DNA of 64,000 nucleotides. Origin: Megamerina dolium (Eukaryota > Arthropoda > Insecta > Diptera > Megamerinidae). The stretch covers positions 11,203,872-11,267,871 of the forward strand of contig OY978530.1 of NCBI GenBank assembly GCA_963854835.1, in the 5' to 3' direction. Both the position numbers and the translations under genes were made by a program. The notes beneath the pieces were generated by a model. The model was given only the letters and a program-made list of their open reading frames with translations. It had not been told where the DNA came from and did not search any database. Positions 37,845-49,394 of the stretch are shown here, piece after piece. How positions within the stretch are numbered: the stretch's first letter is position 1; each line of letters opens with the position of its first letter.

Positions 37845-38330
37845 TAGAGCAACTCTGTCATGTCCAAAGCATTTCCTACAGAGCTTTAATATAAGCCTTA
37901 TATTTATGGAGTACATCAACCAGCTGGAGAGAGGTACCTTCATCATCCTTCATCAGGGATCGAATATTCGTAAATCGTGGTTCGAATTTCGTTTACGGGG
38001 GTCATCAACAAAAGTAGTTCGGCTAGTTCTTATCCGAGGTACGTTTCTATTTTTCATTGAAGGAAAGCTTTGCGCGGTGGGTCTTAAGTCCAACGCGCAA
38101 CCTCTAACCGAGGAAGTTTTCTCCACTTAAATCAGCCGCCTCCCAGCGGGTGCCACTAAGACGTTGCCCGGTTGTCTCCACGTAGAGGACCCTATTCAAA
38201 ATGAAAGTACTATAGCATAGGAAGCAGAACAAACTACATGACGTCCAGTGAGTTGATTTGCGATGAGTTCAATAAGGGTTGCACTATCCTCACCAGGTTG
38301 AGGCTATCTTGCGAAAACACTACTAGACCA
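37845..38330 (-). repeat. Anonymous dispersed repeat B, copy 2
   Basis: Second copy of the 18515-18950 repeat. 38331-39841 is AT-rich without recognised features. Confidence 0.7.
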
Positions 38331-39839
38331 CTTAAACAATTTCAAAATTGGTCAAAAATTTAAATGCTATCGATCCGAAAAACCTATATATTAAAATTTT
38401 TGGAGGAAATAATATTTTTTTCTTTTAATTACTAGCATAAAAATTTTACAACGCATAGTTTTTGACTTAAAGTTTCTCCAAGAAAAATAAGACATTTTTT
38501 TTTAAATCGATGAATAAATGTCTTAAATGAGGAAGCAAAATTAATACTCTTTTGATTTTCATCGTATTTTTTCCTGTTGAACCCCTTCCCCCTTCCAATG
38601 CCATGTTGTTTTAACAGTAAAAGGAAAGCCAGATATAAGTTATTTAATACAGTAATATTCAGTATGAACACAGCTTTGGTGGTGAACTGGACGGAATATT
38701 TAAAAGCGTTTGGAAAAAACTGGTTCAATATGTGGATATTTCGAACATCCACTATATTTATCCACTAATATTAGGGTGATTTTCGTATATTCCCAAACCA
38801 GGAAATCTCGAAAATTTTCGGGAAGGCACTATTTTGCAACCTTTTCAGCTATACAAAAATTATCAGTTTGACAATTCGACTAGAGTGTCCTTGTAAAATG
38901 TTGTAAAGTATTGCTTATTGTCATTTTCTAGCATAAAAGTAGCACTGAAATATTTTTCAAACTGTTTTACCTCTAAATTTTTCCAGACTCTCGATAAATG
39001 CGTTGTATATAATTTTTGATATTCTTTTTCGAAGGTGCAATAATTTCTGTTTTGAGGTTTTCGATGAATTTTCGGGTTTATTTAATTTTATTAAATTATT
39101 TGCTGTAATTTGTATCATTCCAAAACGTCAAAGTTATGCAAAGCAACAGGGTTGCGCGGAAGCTGCCGATCGAATTAGTATAGATACTGCAAAAAACCAT
39201 TCCTGTCTGTAATTGGTATTTCACTCACACAAATTCTGTTTGCATCTTATATTTAAACGTTTTATTTTGATTTTGGCTTTTTTGTGTTACTTTACAAATT
39301 CTAATGCATTTTTGTGTTCCATGGTTATTTTAAATCAGTTAGTTATTGTATTCATAACCCAGTAGTTCTTAGTTTTCCTATTTCACCCATTATTAAATAT
39401 AATCACAAAAATAATTTTAATAGAACCACATATAAACAAGATTCCGCATTGTTTGGTCGCAAATCACTTGTTCAATCTCACAAATCCTCTACAATCACTT
39501 TACTGAGTTTTTATTCCATTGATCGTCAGCTACTATTCAAACAACTACCATGTGAAGTGTGAAGTAATCAAAGCGTAATCTTGTTTAGAAGATTTGTGAT
39601 TTATGTTAAATCGTAAATATAACATAGCAAGTTGAAGCATTTTGGTTACTATTTTTGTTGTGTCCAATCTGTCAATAACATTTTTTACTTTTTACCGATT
39701 TATATCTATTTCCACCTCTATCTAACATCGTCAATTTCTGTGATTTTTGGTTATTGTCACATTATCTCTATCTGTGTCTCTTAGTTTTTATTTCTGTCTA
39801 TAACTGTATTTCTATGTCTCATGCGTTCTATATTCATAG

Positions 39840-40050
<211 letters not shown>

Positions 40051-40321
40051 CTACTAAAATATAAAGTACTCATCTCTTGATTGATATTAACACAAATATT
40101 TTTTCAATTTTCCATTTTACATTTTGAATTCCGTGCACATTTTCAAATACTGAAACTGTTAACTAAAACGAAAAACGATTGGAAATATATCAATTGGAAA
40201 AATCACTCGAATCAATGAATCATAATATAACCCATTGTGGACAATAACACAAAAACGCCATAAACACCATTACGCCAAAATGCATACCCCAAACACACAC
40301 AATATTCTATCTCTATCACAG

Positions 40322-40463
40322 TGATTTGTGCTCAAGGCCTGATAGCGAAGGATAAAAGCGGTACGAGTGATCCATATGTGACGGTGCAGGTTAGCAAAGT
40401 GAAAAAGCGTACGCGCACAATGCCGCAGGAATTAAATCCTGTGTGGAACGAGAAATTCCACTT
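40322..40463 (+). CDS. unc-13: Internal exon of unc-13 (C2B domain)
   Basis: The only host coding sequence I can support. After a pyrimidine-rich tract ending TCTATCACAG, the exon opens in phase 1: the first two bases complete a Val codon. It reads [20 protein letters not shown] through [15 protein letters not shown] and [11 protein letters not shown], ending with two bases of a Phe codon at a GTGAGT donor (40464). The pattern [11 protein letters not shown] with two Ca2+-loop Asp residues, then NPVWNEKF, is a C2 domain, and the exact wording fits the central C2B of UNC-13/Munc13. That protein primes synaptic vesicles at the presynaptic active zone and binds phospholipid with Ca2+. The exon is undamaged, unlike everything around it. 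Flanking exons are not in this window. No ATG-to-stop frame covers it because it has neither. A C2 paralogue is the main alternative. Confidence 0.88.
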
Positions 40464-41303
40464 GTGAGTATTAATTTTTATTCCCACAATTCTTTATTTT
40501 ACTTTCACTTTTAAATTAAAATTGTTCACATTTAAAATGTTTGTTGTTCATATTAAAAACATTTCAGAAAGTGTTATTTTGATATTATTTTATTGGTACT
40601 ATTTGTGGCGGATATGATTGAAAATAAATAACGAAATTATTATTTATGCGGTGCATATATTATATGTATATTAAGGTTGAATGATTTTGAATAGATCATT
40701 TTTATTATTTCTTTGTAATCGAATTGAAATAAAATGTTACTTTTGTATATGATAATAAATCTTACAAAATAGGTGTTAGCTTCATATCAAAAGGTACTCA
40801 TATGCTAAAAATCTAAAATATTTGTTTATTTTTATTTTTTTAGAACTTGTTTTTAAATACAATGTATTAAATTTACATGCAAATGCAAAAACATTGCATT
40901 TCTAATTATGGTTATCAGAAAAGTTATGCAAATTCGTCTTTAACACTAACTAAAATAAAGAATTCTTTATGTTTATATTAATTTTTCTAAGGGTTTTCAA
41001 TAAAATTTTCGGGATGCTCCATTAAATAATATAGTAGACAACAATTTTCGTATCTGGGCGCTTTTGAGATCAACCTCATTGGATATATTCGTATAGGTGG
41101 TGGTGCTACTATAACTGGATGCAAACGTGGTGGAGGAGTCCTCATGGATGCAAGGCGTTTGTTTTGTTTTTCTCTTGAAGAGTTGTATAACTCTGATTCG
41201 ATTCTGGATCAACTTTACGTTTCTATTCGTGCTCGCTGCTTGTATATGTTTCCTATATTCCCCCAAATAGTTCATTCGAATTAAATAAAACCCATATGGA
41301 TAA
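40464..41303 (+). other. Intron sequence downstream of the unc-13 exon
   Basis: AT-rich, no open frame of interest, and no further C2B exon found before the rosa relic at 41306. Confidence 0.6.
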
Positions 41304-41305
41304 TA

Positions 41306-42179
41306 CAGTATGATTTTTTAGCGACTTTCTTTGGCAACACTGTTTTTGGCAACTCAGTTGTTTTCGTGTAACATATTACAGTCAAGCATGTTCGTCTATA
41401 ATTTAACCATGAATCGCCTTACAAACGAACAACGCTTGCAGATTATTGAATTTTATTATCAAAATTCATGCTAGGTTAAGAAAGTGCATCGTGCACTTTC
41501 TTGCGTTCAGCGACGAAACTAATTTCTGGTTGAATGGATACGTGATCAATCTAAATTGCCGTATTTGGTGTGAAGAGCAGCCAGAGGCATTGCAAGAACT
41601 GTCAATGCATCCCGAAAAATGCACTGTTTGGTGTGGATTACGGGACGGTGACATCATTGGACCGTACTTTTTCAAAGACGACGAAGGCAAGAACGTTACT
41701 ATGAATGGCGAGCGCTACCGTGCGATGATTATAACCTTTTTTTGCCCAAAATGGAAGAGCTGAGCCACATGACACACAGCACGCGAAACAATGGCTCAAT
41801 TGAGGGGCGAGTTTGGAGAACAGTTTATTTCACGTTTGGGGCCGGTCAATTGGCCACCTAGATCGTGCGATTTAACGCCTTTAGACTATTTTTTGTGGAG
41901 CTATGTTAAGGCTCATGTCTATAGCGACAAGCCCGCAACGGTTGACGCACTGGAAGCCAATATTTAAGAATTTATTCATGAGATACCAGACGATATGCTG
42001 GAGAGAGTATGCTAAAATTGGACCCAGCGTATGAACCATTTGAGACGCAGCCGTGGTCAACATTTACATGAAATCATGAAAGATCGTTCTATCGACTCAA
42101 ACAAAGATTTCATACGTTTATCTAAATTTTATGTGTTTTTTTTTAAATCAAATCCGAAGGTTCTGAAAAAATAACCCTG
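41306..42179 (+). mobile_element. rosa-group mariner relic, 874 bp, internally deleted
   Basis: Ends CAGTATGATTTTTTAGC (left) and complementary TAACCCTG (right) with TA on both sides (41304-41305, 42180-42181). Transposase N-terminus MNRLTNEQRLQIIEFYYQNS at 41410 is joined by a deletion to FLAFSDETNFWLNGYVINLN and CRIWCEEQPEALQE (41500-41600). FFKDDEGKNVTMNGERY and a decayed LTPLDYFLW region follow near 41870-41900. The second-Asp block is lost. Same family as 62003-62427; a different lineage from 10042-11339. Confidence 0.88.
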
Positions 42180-42194
42180 TATATCACATGCCCA

Positions 42195-42400
42195 ATGTAG
42201 GTGCTACATTGACAATTTAGAATCTGTCCAGAAGCAGTTTTTGTTATTTGCTTTGCGCTCCTTTAATTGGGACCTTTTCACCAATCTTCCTCTCAATGAA
42301 AATCGCCTCAAACTGTTAGAATTCCCAACACTTGACAGTGGAAGAGTGATGTTAAATGTTTGTTTCGCCACTAAGTTACTCAATTGTGAAAATTAATCTC
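42195..42400 (+). pseudogene. Non-LTR RT C-terminal fragment (I/Jockey-like)
   Basis: The plus strand reads YIDNLESVQKQFLLFALRSF then LPLNENRLKLLEFPTLDSGR, the post-RT region of I- or Jockey-type elements. No other part of the element is nearby. 42401-42925 shows nothing recognisable. Confidence 0.6.
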
Positions 42401-42925
42401 TTTTTTTACTAAACGAGATGAATTTATGTGTACCTTTTTGTGTCTCCTTTGTAGATATTTTAACCCATGAAAGTTAAGAATGTGTAAAAGTTATTTCATT
42501 ATTTGATCCTGTAAGATGCATGTGCAACGACTTTAATAACTATTCATACGTTGCTTATAATATTTATTGGAATGCTATAAAATCCGCTATACTTATGCTT
42601 TACTATTGAATTATTTGTTTCGTTTTTAATTTTTAGTTTCGAAGCAGTTTTGGTTTTAATTTAAAATTTTTAGTTTTATCTTTGAAGCAAGCTGTTGATT
42701 GTAATAATCTGTAGGTCCGTTTACAGCCACTTGCACTTCAGCTTCGCGTGCTGAGAACAACCGGGCTGTTGCAGATCGGTCACCAGTTTCGTACGTTGTG
42801 CGAACGTGCCCCTCTGTCGGTTGGGCAGGTAAGTGGGGCTCGTCGTTTACAAAAAAATTCGTCAAAAGTTCCAAGCTGAGAGAAATATAAACTTTTATGA
42901 GATCGCATGGCGACAAACTTTTTAT

Positions 42926-43235
42926 ACTTCTCTTTCATTACTGTTGTTCGTTTTAAATTTTGGACAATATTAGAAGGGATCTACTTATTTTAGCCCGTTC
43001 CGAACGGCAGAACCCTTTTGACATCACTTTTTCTGAGCTTTTTCACCAAGTTCTTTTAGAAGCTTTTTCAAGGAAAGTTGTTACTGTCGGAAGAATTGCC
43101 AATTGCTTGCCGACAGGTGAACACCGTTCGAAAGAAAAATCTTTCCGATATTAAATTTGTTATGCATCAGCCGGAGATTGAATCACGACCTATAGATCAG
43201 AAGGCCAACACACTAACCACTGAGCTACGACACCC

Positions 43236-43237
<2 letters not shown>
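42926..43237 (-). repeat. tRNA-derived SINE, 3'-truncated
   Basis: Minus orientation; tRNA-like head at the right (complement of GTCGTAGCTCAGTGGTTAG) and body to about 42926. It lacks the last 50 bp and tail seen at 61370-61418. The right edge touches a TA array. Confidence 0.85.
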
Positions 43238-43239
<2 letters not shown>

Positions 43240-43306
<67 letters not shown>

Positions 43307-43312
43307 TATATA
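43240..43312. repeat. (TA)n array
   Basis: Target of Tc1 copy 1 (left side). Confidence 0.97.
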
Positions 43313-44960
43313 CAGTGGCTCCCAGCTTATTTCGTACAGTGACAGTTTAAAAATTGCTGCAGTCGTAATTCCTAATATAGCAAAAATTTGAACAAAATAT
43401 AAATGCCATTTTTGAAAGGAAGGTTTGTTTTTTATTTTCCAAAATTTACTTTTTCAAAATTTTAGTGTTTGACACTATAAAAAAATAAAATAAGAAAAAA
43501 ATAGGAAAATTCATGTCACAGCTTATTTCGTACAGTCTCTTTAAGTTCAAACTAAAAACAAAGTAAGTTGATTTTAATATTTAGTATGACATCCCTTAGC
43601 GTTAATGACAGCCTGGAGTCTACTTGGCATTGAATCCACCAATTTTTGAGTGATGTCGGGTGTGATTTTTTTCTATTCCTCCATCAGTACCTTCTTTAGG
43701 TCTTGCTTATTAGAAATCTTGTGTGTTCTTATTTTATTGTCCAAAATATACTAAAGATTTTCAATCACATTCATGTCAGGTGACTGTGGTGGTGGAGACA
43801 TCAAGTGTGAGCAGTTCAAATAAGCCAAGATTGCACAATCCCAGATTTATGTTTTGGGTCATTATCTTGGTAATACCGAAATTCTTCCCGCAAACCCAGT
43901 TTGTCTGCACTTTGAAGTAAATTGTTTTTCAGAATCTCGAGGTACTTCATTTTGTCCATTGTTCCCTCAATAAAAACCAATTCACCTACTCCAGCTGCTG
44001 ACATACAGGCCCAAACCATCACGCTACCGCCACCATGCTTCACTGTGGGCTTAAGGTTCTCCTTGTTTAGCTCGGTATTAGCTTTACGCCAAACATATGA
44101 CATTCCGTCCGAGCCAAAAATATTAAACTTAGACTCATCCGCGAAAATAACGGTATTCCAGAACGCAGGAGTATTAATAATATGCTCTTTGGCGAAGTCA
44201 AGTCGGCGTTGTATATTCATTTTTGAAATGAATGGTTTCTTTCGGGCTACTCGACCGTTCAAGTCATGATTGCGCAGCACACGTCGGACAGTTTCAGCAC
44301 TGGATGATTTTCCTATTTCACGCTGAACCTCTGCAGCCAACTTCGGAGTGGATAACTTTGGATTTTTCTTAATTTTTCGTACAATATAACGCTCGTCTGA
44401 TGCGTTGAAAATCTTATTAGGTGCTTCTCTGCCCTTGTTCTCCAACCGATTTTCGCGAATGAAGCGTTGAATGATGTATTGGACAGTTGAGGCACTTAAA
44501 TTTGTCATTTCAGCAATTTTTCGCACACTCTGACCTTTCCTAAAATGGTTAATTACCAGTTTACGCTGTTCCATCGTTGTACGACGACCCATAACGCTAA
44601 ATGTTTAATTTACAGCACTTTAACTATTTAAAATAAGAATAATAAAAATTGTTATAATAGTTAAAAAGGTCCAAAAACTCATACAATTCAAAAAAACTTT
44701 GTAACTGCGCGGCAGAATGAAACTTACTTACATTGAAGTTTGTGTACGAAATAAGATGTGAGCTGAAAATCAGCTGATCAATAGTTTTTCTCTCTTGCAT
44801 GACAAAAAGAACAATTTTTGGGGTTCCCCGTTTTCTTATTAGGTTTACTAAACACATACACAGACATCTACATTCAAAACTTATCGATAAGTTTTTTAGT
44901 TTCGATGTTACAGCCATTTACATAAAAATATATACACTGTACGAAATAAGCTGTGAGCCA

Positions 44961-44963
<3 letters not shown>
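43313..44963 (-). mobile_element. Tc1-family element, IR/DR type, 1651 bp, copy 1
   Basis: Outer ends CAGTGGCTCCCAGCTTATTT and complement. An inner repeat of the same motif, CACAGCTTATTTCGTACAGT, lies about 200 bp in (43516-43536). At the right, the inner copy TGTACGAAATAAGATGTGAG lies near 44741-44762. That is four transposase-site-like repeats, as in IR/DR Tc1 elements. TA flanks both sides, inside TA arrays. Confidence 0.95.
43816..44592 (-). pseudogene. Tc1 transposase (DD34E), truncated by frameshift
   Basis: 258 residues from MGRRTTMEQRKLVINHF. Paired-like HTH (SVRKIAEMTNLSASTVQYII, about residues 20-40), second HTH (SAETVRRVLRNHDLNGRVAR), catalytic Asp 1 in VIFADESKFNIFG and Asp 2 in YYQDNDPKHKS. 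After a frameshift near 43820 the third acidic residue is readable in another frame (SPDMNVIEN), followed by two in-frame stops at expected Trp codons. The C-terminus (SMPSRLQAVINAKGCHTKY) is also recognisable. Inactive in cis. Confidence 0.92.
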
Positions 44964-45122
<159 letters not shown>

Positions 45123-45490
45123 ATATGTATATAGTATAATTATATACTATAATTCTAGAATTCTATGATAAACATGCATTAAATGCTTAATAAATATAGA
45201 AATGTAGTCTATAAATGTTCAAAATGTTTTTGTGAAAATTGCGATTTTATTGCAATCGTTTTTACATTAACGGTTGATGTAAAAAAACTAAAAGAAAAAT
45301 TCTTCGACTTATCACAACAAACAAAAACAACTGCAGGTGAATCGATGGATTCCCTCAAAACATGTCGACTTCTTCCTACACCGAATCCGTATTCTGCCAG
45401 AAAGATTGGAAAAAGTAGTGACTAACTACAGACAATACTTTGAACATTGAATGTATAACCAATTTTTCACAATAAAATTTAAATTTCGAG

Positions 45491-45545
45491 AGGTGACGTA
45501 GCTCAGTGGTTAGTGCGTTGGCCTGTAGGTCGTGGGTTTAATAAT
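45491..45545 (+). repeat. SINE head of a second type
   Basis: GACGTAGCTCAGTGGTTAG (box A-like) then GGTCGTGGGTTTAAT (degraded box B-like), with the anticodon region shortened. The following body differs from the main SINE. 45546-46742 contains no recognised gene. Confidence 0.55.
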
Positions 45546-46744
45546 TTGTGATCTACATCCCAAATATTGTTGTCCGAGATTACATATTGAGTTAGTTATA
45601 ACAGGTTAACATCTTTGAAAACTCCGAAGTTAGTCTCTTTTCGTTGCCGCGCGTGGGCGTGGTAGCGAACATGTGATGCCCATTACAAGTAGCATCCACA
45701 ATTTTGGACTATAACTGCAAACTTTTTTTAATATGTAAAGATTTGTGTGAATATCTTACTAATCAGCTAGGTGGCAGTCCGGGGGACTGATGGATGGAAT
45801 GATGGACGGACGTACATCTGTAAGCCGATTAGTCAGGCAACGCTGTTTAAGAATATATATAGGTTTCTGCATCTTCGGATATTCTAGAAGGGGTTACAAA
45901 AGCAGACCAAAATGAGTATGCCCTTGAAATTGTACTGGTCATAAAAATTCTTCTGCGTTTGCTTTCTTCTTTACATATTTCACTAGATTACTTGCTCTGC
46001 CACCAACGTGACTTCTCCGATTCATATCTGTATATAGACCAGCTTTGTTAAGCATAATTTCGTCTACTGTATCTGGTCGGAAAGAGTTTGCTCAAAACAC
46101 TCAATAACTGATGTTTGAAGTTAACGACACGGTCGCAAATTCTCATCTACTAAAGTTATAATGGATTGATTATTATTAGTCTGTTATACGTCACCGTAAA
46201 CGTACTTATGTCCTTAAAATTCCCTGTAAAATTTGGTGTGTCTTTACAAGCCGTGTCTATAGAAGTTTGCATCTTTGTTTGTGCTTACGTTTTCTTCTAT
46301 TTCTTAAACAAATTTGTTTGTTTAATTTTTCTACTTATTTTGACTTAACTGTTCTTCTAATAACTTTCTCGCAATATTAGATACGGTAATAAACTCTGAA
46401 ACCTGTGGTTACTCTTTTCTTTCTTCGGTATTTTATTCAATAACTTAATAATAACTCCTTGTTCTTAATCACACTGATGAAATAAGAAAATGAATGATAA
46501 TTAGTGCTTTCAACTGGCAATAAGATAATAAAAAAATTATCTACAGGAATATATTGACAAAAGTAAAAATCTTCATGAAACATTTTTTTGTCGTTTCTGA
46601 ATTTGGGTCGTTGTTCGTTTTTGCAACTGCCGATTCGGTTTTTCAACTACCCATTTTCGGTTCAACTACTGGTTATTTTAAGCTCTCTTAAAGATATATA
46701 TAATTTCTTATCATATAAGAAATTTTGCTTCTTTTTCGAACTTC

Positions 46745-46806
46745 ATTACAGTAATGAAAGAGAATGAGCCCTTCGGGGCTTTAAGTGTCACATATTTATT
46801 TTTATA
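46745..46806 (+). repeat. SINE 3' tail fragment
   Basis: GAGCCCTTCGGGGCTTTAAG and CACATATTTATTTTT match the last 60 bp of the 61063-61418 SINE. 5' truncated, and abuts the MITE-like mariner. Confidence 0.8.
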
Positions 46807-46812
46807 TATAAA

Positions 46813-47369
46813 CAAGGTGCGACAATTATGTATTAAGACTGCCTCTGGAAAACACAATTAAAACACGATATCTGCTAATTTTTCGGAATATTTATTCTAA
46901 ATCTTCTCCTCCTGATTCAATGCACTTGTTACATCGATTTAATAGTGATTCAAACGCGTGTTCCAGCTCATTTTTCTGAATTGCCTCCAGTACCCTCGTT
47001 GAAGCCCGTTGTATGGTCTGAATGTCAACAAAAAAGCATCCTTTCAACTTCAATTTCAGTTTTGGGAACAAAAAGAAGTCGCACGGTGCCAAATCAGGTG
47101 AATACGGCGGGTGATTCAACACACAGACCTGATTCTGAGCCAAAAATTGACGAATAATGAGTGCTGTGCAACTTTTTTCTCTCTTTGCTCCAAAATTTCA
47201 ACATCAAACGAACATGTGTTTTGTAAAATGAATGTCAATAAACATTAAATGTCCACCAAATGCCATGAAATTTTGACAGCAGAGGAAGGTTGAAGCTTCA
47301 AAACGCATAGATGGCACGCTTGGTTGCTGAGATACGGTTGGAGGCTTAATACATAATTGTCGCACCTTG
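46813..47369 (-). mobile_element. Non-autonomous mariner derivative, second copy, 557 bp
   Basis: Inverted orientation relative to 7987-8559, with the same ends (CAAGGTGCGACAATTATGTA) and the same internal join. The residual C-terminal frame is at 46892-47143 (PPYSPDLAPCDFFLFPKLKL). TA follows at 47370-47371; the left flank is AA, so one target base has mutated. Confidence 0.9.
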
Positions 47370-47383
47370 TATATATATATCAC

Positions 47384-47433
<50 letters not shown>
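47370..47433. repeat. (TA)n array
   Basis: Between the MITE-like mariner and Tc1 copy 2, with a short CACACA break. Confidence 0.96.
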
Positions 47434-47436
<3 letters not shown>

Positions 47437-49081
47437 TGGCTCCCAGCTTATTTCGTACAGTGACAGTTTAAAAATTGCTGCAGTCGTAATTCCTAATATA
47501 GCAAAAATTTGAACAAAATATAAATGCCATTTTTGAAAGGAAGGTTTGTTTTTTATTTTCCAAAATTTACTTTTTCAAAATTTTAGTGTTTGACACTATA
47601 AAAAAATAAAATAAGAAAAAAATAGGAAAATTCATGTCACAGCTTATTTCGTACAGTCTCTTTAAGTTCAAACTAAAAACAAAGTAAGTTGATTTTAATA
47701 TTTAGTATGACATCCCTTAGCGTTAATGACAGCCTGGAGTCTACTTGGCATTGAATCCACCAATTTTTGAGTGATGTCTGGTGTGATTTTTTTCCATTCC
47801 TCCATCAGTACCTTCTTTAGGTCTTGCTTATTAGAAATCTTGTGTGTTCTTATTTTATTGTCCAAAATAGACTAAAGATTTTCAATCACATTCATGTCAG
47901 GTGACTGTGGTGGTGGAGACATCAAGTGTGAGCAGTTCAAATAAGCCAAGATTGCACAATCCCAGATTTATGTTTTGGGTCATTATCTTGGTAATACCGA
48001 AATTCTTCCCGCAAACCCAGTTTGTCTGCACTTTGAAGTAAATTGTTTTTCAGAATCTCGAGGTACTTCATTTTGTCCATTGTTCCCTCAATAAAAACCA
48101 ATTCACCTACTCCGGCTGCTGACATACAGGCCCAAACCATCACGCTACCGCCACCATGCTTCACTGTGGGCTTAAGGTTCTCCTTGTTTAGCTCGGTATT
48201 AGCTTTACGCCAAACATATGACATTCCGTCCGAGCCAAAAATATTAAACTTAGACTCATCCGCGAAAATAACGGTATTCCAGAACGCAGGAGTATTAATA
48301 ATATGCTCTTTGGCGAAGTCAAGTCGGCGTTGTATATTCATTTTCGAAATGAATGGTTTCTTTCGGGCTACTCGACCGTTCAAGTCATGATTGCGCAGCA
48401 CACGTCGGACAGTTTCAGCACTGGATGATTTTCCTATTTCACGCTGAACCTCTGCAGCCAACTTCGGAGCGGATAACTTTGGATTTTTCTTAATTTTTCG
48501 TACAATATAACGCTCGTCTGATGCGTTGAAAATCTTATTAGGTGCTTCTCTGCCCTTGTTCTCCAACCGATTTTCGCGAACGAAGCGTTGAATGATGTAT
48601 TGGACAGTTGAGGCACTTAAATTTGTCATTTCAGCAATTTTTCGCACACTCTGACCTTTCCTAAAATGGTTAATTACCAGTTTACGCTGTTCCATCGTTG
48701 TACGATGACCCATAAAGCTAAATGTTTAATTTACAGCACTTTAACTATTTAAAATAATAATAATAAAAATTGTTATAATAGTTAAAAAGGTCCAAAAACT
48801 CATACAATTCAAAAAAACTTTGTAACTGCGCGGCAGAATGAAACTTACTTACATTGAAGTTTGTGTACGAAATAAGATGTGAGCTGAAAATCAGCTGATC
48901 AATAGTTTTTCTCTCTTGCATAACAAAAAGAAAACTTTTTGGGGTTCCCCGTTTTCTTATTAGGTTTACTAAACACATACACAGACATCTACATTCAAAA
49001 CTTATCGATAAGTTTTTTAGTTTCGATGTTACAGCCATGTACATAAAAATATATACACTGTACGAAATAAGCTGTGAGCCA

Positions 49082-49084
<3 letters not shown>
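47434..49084 (-). mobile_element. Tc1-family element, IR/DR type, 1651 bp, copy 2
   Basis: Identical in length and orientation to copy 1, every landmark offset by exactly 4121 bp, so no indels. About 14 substitutions by eye. Also sits in a TA array. The ends and inner repeats match copy 1. Confidence 0.95.
47937..48713 (-). pseudogene. Tc1 transposase, same lesions as copy 1
   Basis: 258 residues differing at three positions: R3H, I44V and T81A. The frameshift before the third acidic residue and the later stops are shared with copy 1. Both HTH motifs, ADESKFN and YYQDNDPKHKS are intact. Confidence 0.92.
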
Positions 49085-49131
<47 letters not shown>

Positions 49132-49138
49132 GTATATA

Positions 49139-49228
<90 letters not shown>
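49085..49228. repeat. (TA)n array
   Basis: Between Tc1 copy 2 and the mauritiana-type mariner. Confidence 0.97.
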
Positions 49229-49229
<1 letters not shown>

Positions 49230-49394
49230 CAGGTGTACAAGCTTAAATTCGCTGTTTCGCTGTTTGCTCGTAGATGGCGTTAGTGAGCATATTGAGCTTT
49301 TTGAGCTATTATCGACTGTGCATCCTTTTTTTATGAGTTCGACACCTGTTTACATCAATTAGTAAACATCATCAGTGATTTCATACAACAACAT

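Noticed and set aside
41478..41502. 11-bp inverted repeat in the rosa relic
   Set aside because: Most of the palindrome appears to be native transposase coding (VKKVHRA in the same frame), so it is not counted as fold-back repair.
42656..42916. 86-residue minus-strand frame
   Set aside because: No motif, no conserved copy and no splice context.
43922..44269. 115-residue plus-strand frame, and its twin at 48043-48390
   Set aside because: Antisense shadow of the Tc1 transposase.
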